From positions 124,001 through 188,000 of the forward strand of contig MCFH01000081.1 of NCBI GenBank assembly GCA_002104945.1: a DNA stretch of 64,000 nucleotides. Direction: 5' to 3'. The position numbers and the translations under genes are program-made. Positions 13,047 through 28,528 of the stretch are shown one piece after another (the stretch's first letter is position 1; each line of letters begins with the position of its first letter). This DNA is from Piromyces finnis. Taxonomy: Eukaryota; Neocallimastigomycota; Neocallimastigomycetes; Neocallimastigales; Neocallimastigaceae. The notes under the pieces are model-generated. The model saw nothing but the letters and a program-made list of their open reading frames with translations. It was not told where the DNA came from and did not search any database.

Positions 13047-13548
13047 TATATTTTAATGTAATATTTAATAATGTCAATTCCAGATTAACCTTCCGAAATA
13101 TAAAAATATAAATAATAATTTAATAAATTATTATTTAAGGCAAAATAAATAATAATGTAAATGCAAATATATATTGTACTGAAATAATACGTATTTATAC
13201 TTTAATAATTTTTTAAATCATTTTTTCTTATATTTTATCGCTTTTCCAATATTGTACATAAAAATTGTTTAATAATAATAAAAAATAAAATAAAATAAAT
13301 AAAAAAAGTAAAATAATATGATTTAGAAATCAACAAATTAAAAATATTATGAAATTTACAATTGAAATATATTTTTTAAATATTAATCATATTGCGAATA
13401 TGCTATTTTTTGTTTTATTATATTGTTAATTGCATAAATAGTTCACTTAATGTAATTTCTATATAGGATAATATAAAGACTGAAAAATAGTGGATATGAA
13501 AAAATAATTAATTTTTATAAATAATTTTGGTAAAGTCATTATGAAAAA
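13047..13548. other. Convergent spacer, no gene seen
   Basis: AT-rich region between the RING gene and the phosphatase gene. Nothing supportable. Confidence 0.6.
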
Positions 13549-15706
13549 TTAATAATTAATATGGCATTTGTTTTTATAATCATTAATTGTTGTTTTTAAA
13601 ACATCTTTGTATAATTGTTTAAATTGACTTAATAAACAAATGCTATGATATTTTGTTTTTGCCCTAGTTTGTAAATCCACAATTTCAATGGGAGAACAAC
13701 CTGGTATAACTACTTCTTGTTCATTTAATAATACTCTAATAACAAAAGTAGTGGATTTATTATTTGAATCAAAAAGTTTTTCTTTATCTTTAATTTTTTC
13801 TAGGATTTTTGTTACACCTTGGTTACCGAATGGATTATCAACATAGATCATATCTTTTTTAGGATTATAATCGATTATATATTTAGTCTCTATTTCATAT
13901 AATTCAAACCAGAAGTTTGAAGCAAATGGCGAAATTTCAGCAGACCTAAATTTATAATTGCTATTTGGTGGCGAATCTTTTAATGTCAAATGTTTTTTAT
14001 CCTTATATAACCCCTTAAAAAATTAAATTTAAATTAAAAATAAAAAATTAAAATTAATCAAATCTGTCAATTTATAATAAATGAATCTATTAATTATCAA
14101 TAAATACTATATTATTATATTTTATTTTATATATTATATGGGAATAAAAATAACTTACTAGTAATGTTACAAGAGGAAAAATAGTTTCTGCATGTGCAAA
14201 TCTTAGTACAATATTTGTATTAAATTTATTTTCTTTTATTAATGGAATCTTTTGCTTTAATAATTCCCTATCTATATCATTAACGATTTCCTTTAGTAAT
14301 GGTGTTGCTAACCATTTATTTACGCCATTATAATATCCTTTAATATGATAATTTTTATAATCTTCATAAAAGCCATAATCTTCGAAAGAAGTTTTCTGAT
14401 TGAATAAATAAAAAAAAAAAAGATAATATTAATTACTGCTAATTGTAGATCTAACATTTATTATTAACTTATTATTATTACTTACATCAATTAAATTACA
14501 AAATTTATTTCTTGTATTATTTAAAGCAACCTCAAATATACATATACTCATAATACTCTCACTTACAATATTTGGAATATTTTTTAAATTTAAAAAATTT
14601 TCCACATTATTAGTAACATCTTGAATATATTTATTTTCTAATATTTTTATATTATCTTTTATTTCATTTCTATCTTCTCCATTGACCTCTTCGTTAAATA
14701 ATGGGCATGCAATATGTGGTGATAAAATAATATCCTCACTACGGTTTTTATATATGTTGATATATTTTAATAAATCACCCTTTTGGAAAAAATTGTAATC
14801 ATTTTTATAATTTTTTAAATCAGATTCTAATTGTATTTTAATTTTACTTTCACTAAATTCCATATTTCTTTTATGAATAGTTAATAATTCTCCGTTATCT
14901 TGTTCAGTTATTTTATTTTTATTGGGTATAAAATTCCTTCTATCTAATAACAATGTTTCCATCTCAGCTTGTTCAGTTGCTTCTATATTTTGATTTTCTT
15001 TTTTATCATTAACAGTTGCATTATTATTTTTAACCTCTACCTCTTTGATTTCATCTAAATGAGTTTTAAATGCAGAAATAAATGCAGCTGCACTATCAAC
15101 CACTCTTGTAACATTAGTAGAGTAAATATGTATTTTTGATAAATCATCTATAGTATTTGTTATATTTCTATATCTATGAATAGCACGTATTGCTAAATTT
15201 TGCATATCTTTAATACCTTGAATGTTAAGTAAGCCATATTCTGTAACATTATAGGGGTTTTCAAAAAACAATAAAAATGGAAAATGTTTTGGTAGAGAAC
15301 CTATATTAGAAAATAAATATTCTTGTAGGTATTCAATTTTTTCATTATAATTTTTTGTTCCTGTTGGGTATCTTGTTCCATGTCGACATACCTTTATATA
15401 AATATGAATAAAATAATCTTAATTTACAACAAAAATTTATTTTATAACTAGCTTTATAATTTATCCTATACTTACTAATTGAACTTGTCGAAGTTGAAAT
15501 TTCGAATCAATATTTAAATTTTCTCCTGAAATTTCAGATTTAATAGGATATCTACTTTTTGTACCGAAATATTTATCAATACTATCGTCATTGTATAAGA
15601 TTTCAAAATTTTTTACTGAAACATTATTATATATTATGTGGATAGTGGTTAATGTTGATACTATTATAAATATTATTAATAATTGTCTTTTAGTCCTTCT
15701 TAACAT
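13549..15706 (-). CDS. Multiple inositol polyphosphate phosphatase (MINPP)-type histidine phosphatase
   Basis: Four exons (15706-15476, 15391-14486, 14395-14159, 14013-13549), phases agreeing, 612 aa. The N-terminus is a signal peptide or anchor (RQLLIIFIIVSTLTTIHIIY). The active-site motif appears only across a junction: QVQLV|CRHGTRYPTG, i.e. RHGxRxP. Downstream are VVDSAAAFISAF and the proton-donor motif RFAHAETIFPLVTLL. HAE rather than HD separates MINPP from ordinary histidine acid phosphatases and phytases. Such enzymes remove phosphates from inositol polyphosphates, in animals in the ER lumen. About 100 residues of Glu/Asn-rich insert lie between the motifs (DKKENQNIEATEQ), and there are several NxT/S sites. 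Probably secretory or lumenal. Confidence 0.88.
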
Positions 15707-16379
15707 TTAATAGCAATATATTAATAAAAACTGAATTAAGTATATTTATATTTTTTTTTCTTTTTCTTTGTTTTTATTATATTTTATTTTAAAATGTTAT
15801 TAAAATTATTTTTATTATTTATTTATAGATATGTATTTTCTTTTTTATTGTTTTCTATTTATTTTTCATAATTTTTTTCTTTTAGTCTTTGTTTACATTT
15901 ATTTTTATTGTTTTTGAATTATAATTATATTTGACTATTAGTCTTTTTATTGTTATTATTATTGTAATTTAAATTTGATATACTTTTTAATATTTTGCAT
16001 AATTAATTATATTAGATTTTAAAAGGTTTTTTATCTTATGGGAATTTCGTTTATATATATATATATATATATTTTTTTTTTTATTATTATTATAAATTTT
16101 CATACTTTTATATTCATAATAATAAAATTTCAATATTTAATAAATAAATGAAATATTTTTTTTAAAGTATCATTAAATTAATTTTTGATTGTATTTACAT
16201 TTTATGTATTATATATTCAATTAAAATTTTAAAATTTTAATTTATACACAAAAATATTGGAAATAAACTTTAAATAATAATGTTTAAAATAAGAACTTTA
16301 ATTAATAGTAAAATTTATGGAGATTAATTGGTATAGAGACAAAATAAAAATTTATATTTTATTATTATTATTATTATTA

Positions 16380-16431
<52 letters not shown>

Positions 16432-16433
16432 TA

Positions 16434-16520
<87 letters not shown>

Positions 16521-16631
16521 TTCTCAATAAAAACAATACAATTTATTTTAAAATATTTCTAATTTATATATAATAGACGACTTATAAATAATATTTCCTT
16601 TTACTTTCCCGGTTTATATTATATTTGCACT
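15707..16631. repeat. Intergenic spacer with interrupted (ATT)n at about 16358-16520
   Basis: No gene. The microsatellite is about 160 bp of ATT with a few interruptions; translated it yields a poly-Ile frame (16317-16562) that is not a gene. Upstream lies the promoter side of the phosphatase gene. Confidence 0.85.
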
Positions 16632-16997
16632 TCATTTTAATTGAAAATCGGATAGTAATATATTTTTTAATTTTGAAAAATCGATGTAATTATTACCAAC
16701 AAATGTTTCTTGAATTATCTCAAAGAGATTATTTAATAGAATAATTAAATCGTTATTTTTATATATACATTTATCATTGATAATATTAATAAAAATCAAT
16801 TTAATTATTCTTAAAATTCTTTTTTCCTGAATTTTTATAAAATCATCCATTGTGGGAATTTTATTCACTTCTAACGATAGTTTATGATCGACATCTCCAG
16901 ATATTTTATCTATATCAAAATCATTATTTAAATATATATCATCATTTTTAATAATACCATTATTAATATTATCATATTCATTATCTTTTATATTAGA

Positions 16998-17029
<32 letters not shown>

Positions 17030-18987
17030 GGTGGTGATGATGATGATGATGTCTTTTTTTATTATATACTTTATGATAATAATCTAATAAAAATTCATTA
17101 ACCCTGTTTCTAAAAAGGTATGTTGGTCGTACTTTCCATTCATATGGATCATTACATTTTCGTTTATAGTTTTCATCAACGTTAATAAAATATTCATGCA
17201 CTGTAGATGTATAATTATTGTAATGTGGAATATTTTTGTTTCTTTTTTCTATTCTATCGTTCATTGCTAAAAAACTAAGAAAATGATTTTCATTCATAAA
17301 ATTATCTTTATTTTTAATATTACTCATAACTGAATGTAGTAATGTATTTGTATAATTTTTACGATTTAATAAATAGTATAAATAAGCTTCATCATCATAT
17401 TTTAATTTTTTTTCATTAAAATGAATAGGTTTGATTGATTCATTGTTAGAATAAGTTAGCTCTTCGATATCTTCAAAATATTCATTTTTTTCGTTTTCGG
17501 TATATAGATTACTTTGTTCTTCATTATCAATACTAGCATTCACTTCTATATTTATAATTTCATTATTATTATCATCGCCAATATTTCCAATATTAGTATC
17601 ATCAATATTTATATTATTAATATTGGTATTATCATTATTGAAATTATCATTTTGTTGATTTATTCTTTCATTAAATTTATTTAAAACTTCATCTATATTC
17701 ACATATTTATTTATATATTCTTTCAATTCTTCTATTGTATAAAATTGTTCCTACAAAAATGGAAAGGAAGTTTATAAAAATTAATTTAATATATATTAAA
17801 GTTTCAATATAATATTTACATTTAATTATATAATACGATAATACAAATACTTTTGAATTATATCCATGGTTATGTTCATCAAAGGATATATTTTCTTTAT
17901 GGTCTATATTTCCATTTCCTGATAAAGGTAGTTTTTCATTGGAAAGTTTGTCATGATCCGGAATATTAGAACGGACAATATTTAATTTTGAATTTATTGG
18001 TTTCCTTTGATCTAAAGTATTGGAATGAACACTTAACATACTATTTAATTTGGAATTAACTGATTTCATTTGATCTGAGTTATTTGAATTAACACTTAAC
18101 ATACTATTTAATCTTGAATTGGCTGGTTTCTTTTGACCTAAAACATTGGAATGAACACTTAACATACTATCTAATTTTGTGTTATTTAATTTCTTCTGAT
18201 CTATAGCATTGGAATGAACACTTAACATACTATTTAGTTTAGAATTGACTGATTTCATTTGATCTGAGTTATTTGAATTAACACTTAACATACTATTTAA
18301 TCTTGAATTGGCTGGTTTTTTTTGATCTAAAACATTGGAATGAACACTTAACATACTATCTAATTTTGTGTTATTTAATTTCTTCTGATCTATAGCATTG
18401 GAATAAACACTTAACATACTATTTAATTTGGAATTGACTGATTTCATTTGATCTGATTTATTTGAATTAACACTTAACATACTATTTAGTTTAGAATTGA
18501 CTGATTTCATTTGATCTGAAGTATTTGAATGAACACTCAATGTACTATTTAGTTTGGAACTAGTTGGTCTTTTTTGATATGACATTCCTGAATTCATACT
18601 TAATTCTGAATTTGATTTGTAATTAGAATTTTCTTTTTGAATATCCTTATAAGTATCGTATTCTAAATTTATTTCATCAATGTTATCTCTTTTTTGTAAA
18701 TTTAATACACTTTTTTTGTCATTTAGTTGATATTTATAATTATGGATTGGTTTTTCCTTTTTTTCTTCAATTATATATATACCACTTTCTAAATATTCAC
18801 TTTCATTTATATCGAATTTTCTTTTTCTTTGGTTTAATTGATTATTTTCTATAGATAAATATTTAAATATTTCATAATCACCATTCAATGGTATGTTTAT
18901 TATTTTATAAATAGTTTTAATTGATAAATTATTTGATCGAAAAGGACCATATGTGTTTGATTTAAATTTTATTATTATATATTTCAT
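16632..18987 (-). CDS. Unrecognised low-complexity protein with 21-residue repeats and poly-His
   Basis: Two exons, 18987-17851 and 17750-16632, phases agreeing, 751 aa. Residues 1-75 are compact and may be a small domain (GPFRSNNLSIKTIYKI, YLESGIYIIEE). Residues about 134-345 are roughly ten copies of a 21-residue unit, for example SDQMKSVNSKLNSMLSVNSN. Exon 2 has an Asn/Asp-rich stretch, a folded-looking segment (DPYEWKVRPTYLFRNRVNEF), about 18 consecutive histidines, and a hydrophobic C-terminal region (IIKLIFINIINDKC, LIILLNNLFEIIQETF). No family recognised. The conserved-looking pieces flank the repeats, so it is a real protein with expanded linkers rather than noise. Confidence 0.75.
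16992..17051 (-). repeat. Polyhistidine codon tract
   Basis: A run of CAT/CAC codons inside the 751-aa protein encodes about 18 histidines in a row, after YNKKR. The mix of CAT and CAC shows it is not a perfect DNA slippage product. Confidence 0.9.
17955..18590 (-). repeat. 63-bp tandem coding repeat with a 189-bp higher-order duplication
   Basis: Roughly ten in-frame units of 21 codons. Units ending MLSVYSN, MLSVHSN and MLSVNSN cycle. Three consecutive units (starting AIDQKK, VLDQKK, NSDQMK) are followed by a nearly identical trio (AIDQKK, VLGQKK, NSDQMK), so the latest expansion copied three units at once. Confidence 0.9.
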
Positions 18988-19274
18988 ATTATTATTACAA
19001 AATATTCTTCCATATGTATATATTATATAAATATTATATATATTTACTTCAATACTTTCACTCGGGGAAAAAAAACATCAAACTATAATTATCTTTTTTA
19101 TAATTAAATTTTAAAAGATCAATTATCTAAATTTTAATTTATTTTAAGAATTTAAAATCCAATAAAATTTTTAAATTTTTATTTTACATTATGTATTTAT
19201 GTAATATTAGTTTATAAAAGATTCAACTTTTATTTTTTCCAGTTTATATATATAAAAGTATAATAGTATAAAAA
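18988..19274. promoter_or_regulatory. Short divergent promoter region
   Basis: About 290 bp separate the start codon of the repeat protein (- strand) from that of LSM2 (+ strand), so both promoters lie here. AT-rich; no element recognised. Confidence 0.5.
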
Positions 19275-19979
19275 ATGGTATGTAAATATAAATATTTTTA
19301 TTATAGTTTAATGAGAAGTAAAAATAGGACCAGAATAAACTAATAATAACAAAAAACTTTTTCTATTATCAAATTTTAAAATAAATTAATAAAAGACATT
19401 AGACTTAATAATATATATAATTAAATATTGATTCATTTAAAATGAATCAATTATATTAAATTAATGTTATTATGATTATTAAAAAAAAAAAAAAAAAAAA
19501 AAAAAGAATAAAAGTGGTTTTAGTTATAATTCGTTTTAAGTATTTAAAATAGTTATTAATTAACTGTTTTTATTTTTCATCTTTTAATCTTTTTAATTGC
19601 ATAGCTTTTTTATTCCTTTTTCAATACTCTAATTGGTCATTCTGTAACTGTTGAATTAAAAAACGATCTAACAATCACAGGAAAACTCGTTTCTGTAGAT
19701 CAATTTTTAAACATTAAATTAAATGATATCAGTGTATTAGATCACCAAAAATACCCACATATGGTATAATAAAATTAATACTTTAAATTCTAATAATAAT
19801 AATAGTAATATAAATTCAATTAATTAATGTAAAAATCATTATCATTAATCAAATAGGATTCAGTAAAAAGTTGTTTTATTCGTGGTTCAGTAGTTCGTTA
19901 TGTTAGTTTATCAAAAGATTTAGTAGATACTGCATTACTTCAAGATGCAACTAGAAGAGAAGCACAACAACCAAAATAA
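19275..19979 (+). CDS. lsm2: LSM2, Sm-like RNA-binding subunit of U6/mRNA-decay ring
   Basis: ATG at 19275-19277 is followed at once by a perfect donor (GTATGT). The next exon starts at 19605 with LFYSFFNTLIGHSVTVELKN, so the first coding exon is a single codon. Exon 2 carries the Sm1 motif (LTITGKLVSVDQFLNIKLND) and exon 3 (19857-19979) the Sm2 motif (CFIRGSVVRYV) and the tail DTALLQDATRREAQQPK. This follows human LSM2 almost residue for residue. LSM2 is in the Lsm2-8 ring on U6 snRNA and the Lsm1-7 decay ring. Without the ATG-only exon the protein would lack a start, since no ATG precedes LFYSFF in exon 2. Confidence 0.93.
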
Positions 19980-20274
19980 AAATAAATGGATTATTAATCA
20001 AAATCATAATTTATAATATTTTTTGTAAAGAAATCAAATACTAATTAATTTAATATGTCAAAAAAAAAAAAAAAAAAAAAAAAGTACAAATTTGCATTCA
20101 TTACAATAATAACTTATTTTTAAATTTTTTTTAAAAAATGTTTCTAAAAAATACACATTAAGAAATAGTGTATAAATAAAATGATAACAATCATTCTTTA
20201 AATATATATGTTTATAATTAATATACATAAATTACTTTATTTATAAATAAAAAATTAAATACAAAAAAATGTCA

Positions 20275-22340
<2,066 letters not shown>

Positions 22341-22828
22341 TAAAAAAATAATGGGTGAGTTGATTTTTCAATTCTTGTTACTTTAATTACACTTGTAACA
22401 AAAAAAAAGTTTTAATTTTTAAATTTATAATTTTCAAAAATTTTGTTTTTATTAAATAATGTTGAACATTCTGTGTTTAAAATTATTTAGATTTAGTGTA
22501 ACTATTTTAAATATTAAATTGAAAAAAAAAAAATCAAATTCACGTATAAACGTACAATTAATGATATTTATGTACATATATCTAAATTTAATTACTTTAA
22601 AAATATCATTTAACTATTAAATAAATATACTTTATTAAAAATGGTTAAAAATAGATTAGTATGTAAAATAAGAAAACCAAATGAATATATGTTCATTTAT
22701 TATAAAAAAGGAAAATGAAATTAAAATAATATTTTATTTATAATATTTTCATTTTAATTCTATTTTTTTTTTTTTTTTTTTTTTTTTTTACTGAAAATTT
22801 AATACTATATAACTAATACCATTATACC

Positions 22829-25507
22829 ATGTCGGAGACATCTATTAAAAATCCAACATTAATTCAAAATAATTCCAACAATGTTTCTTTTAAAAATAAT
22901 ATTCAGGAATCATCAACTAATAATAATTCACCATTAGTATCTAGTAATAATAATAATAATAATAATTCGAATAATAATGGACCGAAGCATCATTTTAGAC
23001 ATCATAATATAATTAGTCATAATCAGTTTATAAAACAAGATGTTAAAGAAGTTTCATTATTAGATTCATTAAAATCTAGTATTGTTGATGATAGTCCAAT
23101 TAGAAAAAGTAATTATGTTCCTGAAAAAGTTTACGTTAGAACTGATCTATGTTTATTAACTGGAGATCAACAAGAAATTTTAAAAGAGAAAGAAAGAAGA
23201 AAAAAGGTATATTATATTTATCTAGTGTCGAATTAATTTTTTTTCAATGTTAATAATTTAAATCATTACATGAAACAGAATATAATGGAATGTGGTTTTT
23301 CATCAGTATTTAAAGAACCTTATAAACCTTTAGGTATAAACTATATAAAAAAAATTATTTTATAAATTTATCATATTTTAATGTCTGAAAAAAATATTAT
23401 AGGTGTTCCTATAATTGATACTAATGCATTAATTATTGATTGCTTGAAAATAAACCCATCTTCTTTTCAAAAGTATACATTTATAATAAAAGTTTATATT
23501 AACCTAAATAATAATTAAAATTTACTAAAATTATTTTTTATTATAGATCAACCCATAATAAAATTTCAAAAATGAACAATTTAAAGCATGAATTAAATCA
23601 TGTCAATAGAAAAATTCCAGTTTGTATGAATTATTTATAAATTAAAACAAATATATGAGTAATATAGAACTTATTGATATTAATGAAATTATAATATACA
23701 AAATGAAGTGGAACTAACGGGAAGACAAACTGGATATAAATTATTAAAATCAGCTTTAAAAGAATCTACAACAAGAATGCACTCGGTTAAAGTAAATTAA
23801 CTTATAAAAATCAGTTAATATATAAATATTATATTTTATTAATTCTAGAATTTTATTTTCTTTTTTTTATACATATAAATCAAAAGTATGGAGTTCCATT
23901 TTTTGAAACAATGAAAAACCAAGATAAATATAATTATTACAAAGAATCTGATAAAAATGATCGTGACTTAAATAGTAATATTAATTTTAGAATTCTAATA
24001 AAATTAATAAAATATTCTAGAATTTAATACTAATTAAATTTAAATGTATATTATAGCTATTGATTATAAACATCTTGTGTTTGATACAGACAAACAGAAT
24101 TACTTTACGCATTTAGTAAATATAAGAAAAAAAGGTAATTAAGTAAACAAATAATTATAATGTTAATATAAAATAGATACTTATTGATTAAAATAAATTA
24201 AAAATAGAATTATACAACGAATCTTTACAATCATATAGTGAAAAACTAAAAAATAATAACGAAAAAAAGAAAAAGTCTAAAAAAGAGGATAATGGTACCG
24301 AAGAAATAATTAAAAAAAAATTTAAAAAACTTAAAAATTATACTTTATTAATGTATATTAAAATTTTATCAATATAACATATAAAAGATGAACTTAATTT
24401 AAAAAATATTCATTTGAAAAAATTAGAAGAATCACTGCAATTTAAACAAAATCCAAATATTAATCCTATTGGAAAGGTAAGTAATTAATAGTAAGATTAT
24501 AAAATAATATATTACAAGATATTAAATTAGCAAAATATAAAATTTATTATATACATATATGTTTAAATAGTTTTATGAAACAAGAGATGGTTATTATGAA
24601 CAACGTCAACGATTAAATAATATACTAGAAGAGGATCTAAACAGGTATTTCTATAAAAATAATATTATATTAAAGAAAAAATATACGAAATATATATAAC
24701 AATTAATAATTATATTATTATAAATATATATAGATTAGAATTTAATAGAAGTAAAATATTTAGAAAGAAATTTTGCGCTCTTACAATTAGCAAAGTAAAT
24801 ATATAAATAATTTTTTTTTAAAAAAATTAATAATAATATCGTTATAATATTCATTTAATTAAAATTTATACATAATGATAATAAAATAAAGAATAATGGA
24901 TTTGCTGATGATGATCTTAAACGTATGAGAAGTATCGTTAATAAAGAATTACGAATCGAGCGTGAAAAAGTTATTAATAGACATCCATGGTATAATGATA
25001 TGGTTAATAAAATGATATATACAACTGGAACAGCAAGGCAGTTGACTGAAACAGAAAATATTTTATTTAAACAAATAAAAAAGTATAAAGTTTTAACAAA
25101 ATAATTTTAATTATATTGCAATTAAAATACATTTATTAATATTAAAAAATTCTTTTTATTTAATAAGCATAATAGAAGATGGTATTCCATTCTCAAGACT
25201 TACATATATAAATATATTGAAGATTATACCCCCATCAGAATTTATGACTGAGAATATTCAAAGAATGCTTCGTTTTATTAAGCAGCATGAACCAATTGCA
25301 GAAAGAGATTATATGGAAGCTGTAGAAGCTTCAGGGCATTCAATGAAAATTAATAATCCAAATGATGATGATAATGAAGATAATGAAAATAATAGTAGTG
25401 AAAATGGCAATGATGAAGAAAATGAAAATAATAATAGAAACAATAATAATGATGATAATAATATTAATAATGAAAATTTAAATATAGTCAAAGAACCTTC
25501 TGAATAA
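22829..25507 (+). CDS. Unrecognised conserved-looking protein, many small exons
   Basis: Exon 1 (22829-23206) begins MSETSIKNPTLIQNN, has Asn runs and ends KERRKK. Following exons, each flanked by GT and AG, encode NIMECGFSSVFKEPYKPLG, VPIIDTNALIIDCLKINPSS, STHNKISKMNNLKHELNHVN, VELTGRQTGYKLLKSALKES, YGVPFFETMKNQDKYNYY, IDYKHLVFDTDKQNYFTHLV, a Lys-rich coiled stretch, FYETRDGYYEQRQRLNNILE, LEFNRSKIFRKKFCALTISK, DDDLKRMRSIVNKELRIERE with NRHPWYNDMVNKMI, and a final exon with FMTENIQRMLRFIKQHEPIA and an Asn/Asp/Glu tail. Mostly helical and charged. No family recognised. Its head-to-head neighbour is ZMYND12, so a flagellar function is worth testing but is only a guess. Confidence 0.75.
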
Positions 25508-25810
25508 TTGAATCTTTATTTTTATATAATTTATTTTTAATAACTAATGAATAAATAATTTTCAATCCAAATATAAATTATTAATATTATCATACATTTT
25601 TACATTTTAATGATAATGATTAATTAATATTTTCTTTCTATAGTAATTGTAATTAGTATATTCATCAATTAAGATATATATCTATTGTTTAATAATACAC
25701 TACTCTTTTTTTTATATCACTATACCAATAAATTATTAATAATAAAATTAAAATTGAAAAAACTAATATTTAATATTTTAAATTAGTAATATAGTGATTT
25801 TAATATACAT

Positions 25811-26036
25811 TTATGAAACTTCAACAATAACTTCATTTGAACTTTCTGCATTTAAGTTTTGTTGTTTTTGTGCAATTCTTATTGATTTTTTGTATCCCTC
25901 AATATCAAATATGAATGGTTCCTGACCAAAATTAACCTTCATTTCAGAACCTGTATATAAGCCAATACATACAAAAATTGGTTGATCTGGAATTGCTATG
26001 CCAGTCATACCTTAATTATCATTAATAATAATAATG

Positions 26037-26084
<48 letters not shown>

Positions 26085-28528
26085 TATAAATATATTATAA
26101 ATATATTAATTTTTATAACAAACAATTAATATAATTAAATGTTAAAAATTATAAAATGATTTGGGATAATATAATAATAATAATACCTAAATTCTTTCCA
26201 TTTTTAGTATAAAATACTTTTTTATCTATAAAATTGATACAACATCCAACAACATCTCCAACTTCATAAGAGGGACCATAATGAGTCCAATTTCCATGTT
26301 CATAATGATCACCAGTATAATTACAATAGCCACTACTATTCTTAGAATAACCTTTTAAATAATAATATTTTTAAAATGTATCAAAATTATAACAATACAA
26401 TAATAATAAAAATAATAATATCAATAAAATAAGTATATATTCCTTTTTACATAATATATTTATATTATATTTAACCTGGTCTATTTGATAATTCCATATG
26501 TCTTGTACAATATCCAATAGCACCAAAATTAGGCCTAATAATATATAAATTAGACATTAAATTCATTCAATTAATAAAAATATATTGAATATTACCATTC
26601 AGATCTTCTAAACATAATTTTAACTTCGTAATAATAAACTTGATGTCTATTAGGTATAGGCATATTTGATCTTACAGATGCCCAACATTCATTATCAATT
26701 AAACCTTTTTATTTAAATAAAGTTTTATAAAAAGATATTTCAATATTATTATTATCGTTATTATTGTTTTCTTTTGTTATATATTATATTTATATTATTT
26801 TATATTAATACCGATATGCTTAGCATAAGTATTATTTTCATGTAACTCTAATTGAACTGCTTTATCATTTGGATCTAAACTTAATGTTGTCAAAACTATT
26901 ATATATAATAATATATTGTTATTGTTATTATTTTATTAACTTATATATAATTAAATAAAGATTCAAAAAAATAATTGCTCTACCATAATATTTATGTTTT
27001 AGCAAATTAATGGTTTCTATTTTTTTTATATATATGCACATATATAATTAATAATTGATTAATTAACATTTCGGTTTTATAATAAACACATATAGTTCTT
27101 TTCTTATTACCTTCAAGTTTTTCGATTTTTTGAAGTTGCTCCTTACTTTTTACTAAAATAAAAACAATAAATATTATCTATTTAATAAAAAATATCTTAT
27201 ATTTTATTTTAAATTAAAATTTATTTTAGGTTTACTTTCTAATTCTTTTATTTCTTTTTTATGATTTAATTCAATATATTTATGTTTTTTAATAACCCAA
27301 TCCAAGCTTTTTTCGTTAAATTCGCATTTCCAAATATGGTTCTTTAAAATATAAAAAGTATAGTAATAATTATTATATATCATTTCTCTTTAATTTATTA
27401 TTGTTTTATTTTAGTGTCATTTATTAAAATTCTATATATGATATTTACTTTATATTCATTTAATGATATATGCGTTAAAGGACAACCTTTATAAACATTA
27501 ATACATGAAATATACTTCATTTGATCTTTATTTTTATCAATTAGATTTCCTATTGATTTAAGTTCATTTCCTTCGGATATTGATGATGCCGAATTATTAA
27601 CTGATAAATCATTTAAATTCCCAATTGAAGTTAATGATACAATACTTTGTCTTTTTTTAAAAACACTTTCACATTTTTTTTCATGATTACTTCGTTGACT
27701 TGCTCTCAATGCATATTTACAATAATTACAAATATATATACTTTCACATTCCATTAAATGTTTTCTTAATTTATTTCTTGGACCATACCAATAACATATC
27801 TCACTTACTGAAGAATCATCAGAATCATTTTCATAATTATTTAAACTTAAATTTGATTGAATATTATTTTTATTATTAGGACTTTTACTGTTTTCATTTC
27901 CTAAACAAAATACTTCTAATGTATCAACAATTTTTGAAATATTTTCATCAAAAGGAAGAATAATTCTTATTGGATGTTCATTATTTCCTTGATTAAAATC
28001 ATCAATTTCTGTTTTTAATTGTGTTATTTGACCACACTTTGGACAAGTTATATTAATATATTCTTGAATTTGACCTATTGAATCCAAAGACTGAATTGAT
28101 ATTGTCAATTGGTCTTGAACTGAATACATTATACTATGTCTTCTACTATTGGTTATATTATCGTTATTTATTTTTTCATTGTCAATGTCCTTATCCTTCT
28201 CATTTATAAAACAATTCTTATTTTCATTTATATTAAGATTTGACGAAATATTATGTTCATCATCACCATCCTGCTTTTTTTTTATTTCGTTTATGTTTAT
28301 TGAATAGTCTTCTGGATTTTGAAGGTATTGTCTTTTGAGTTCATGAATAATATGATCTTTACAAAAAATATGTTCACAACTTAATCTTACAACAGAAGGT
28401 GCCGGTACTTTATTACATAAAGCGCACTTAAATATTGATATTATAGGGTTTTCTTTATATACAAGTTGATCATAGTATATTCTAGGTACTTCTTCATTTT
28501 TTAATTTAAAAGTTGAACCTGTCGCCAT
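25811..28528 (-). CDS. RING, TRAF-type zinc finger, coiled-coil and SPRY protein (TRIM-like layout)
   Basis: Exon 1 starts at 28528 (MATGSTFKLKNEE). RING ligands: CALCNKV, CEHIFCKDH, then CPKCGQ after an insert of roughly 100 residues. TRAF-type zinc fingers follow (CYWYGPRNKLRKHLMEC, CNYCKYALRASQRSNHEKKC, and one split by an intron: CPLTHISLNEYK|NHIWKC). Lys/Glu helices (YIELNHKKEIKELE, KSKEQLQKIEKLE) lead into a SPRY domain spread over at least five exons (LSLDPNDKAVQLELHE, CWASVRSNMPIPNRHQVYYY, GAIGYCTRH, VGDVVGCCINF, FVCIGLYTGSEMKVNFGQEP) whose end resembles RanBP9/10 SPRY. Probably a cytosolic E3 ubiquitin ligase that uses SPRY for targets. The last exon ends at TAA 25811-25813. An intron holds (TAA)n at about 26026-26084. 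Confidence 0.85.

Noticed and set aside
16317-16562. Poly-Ile open frame
   Set aside because: It is the (ATT)n microsatellite translated.
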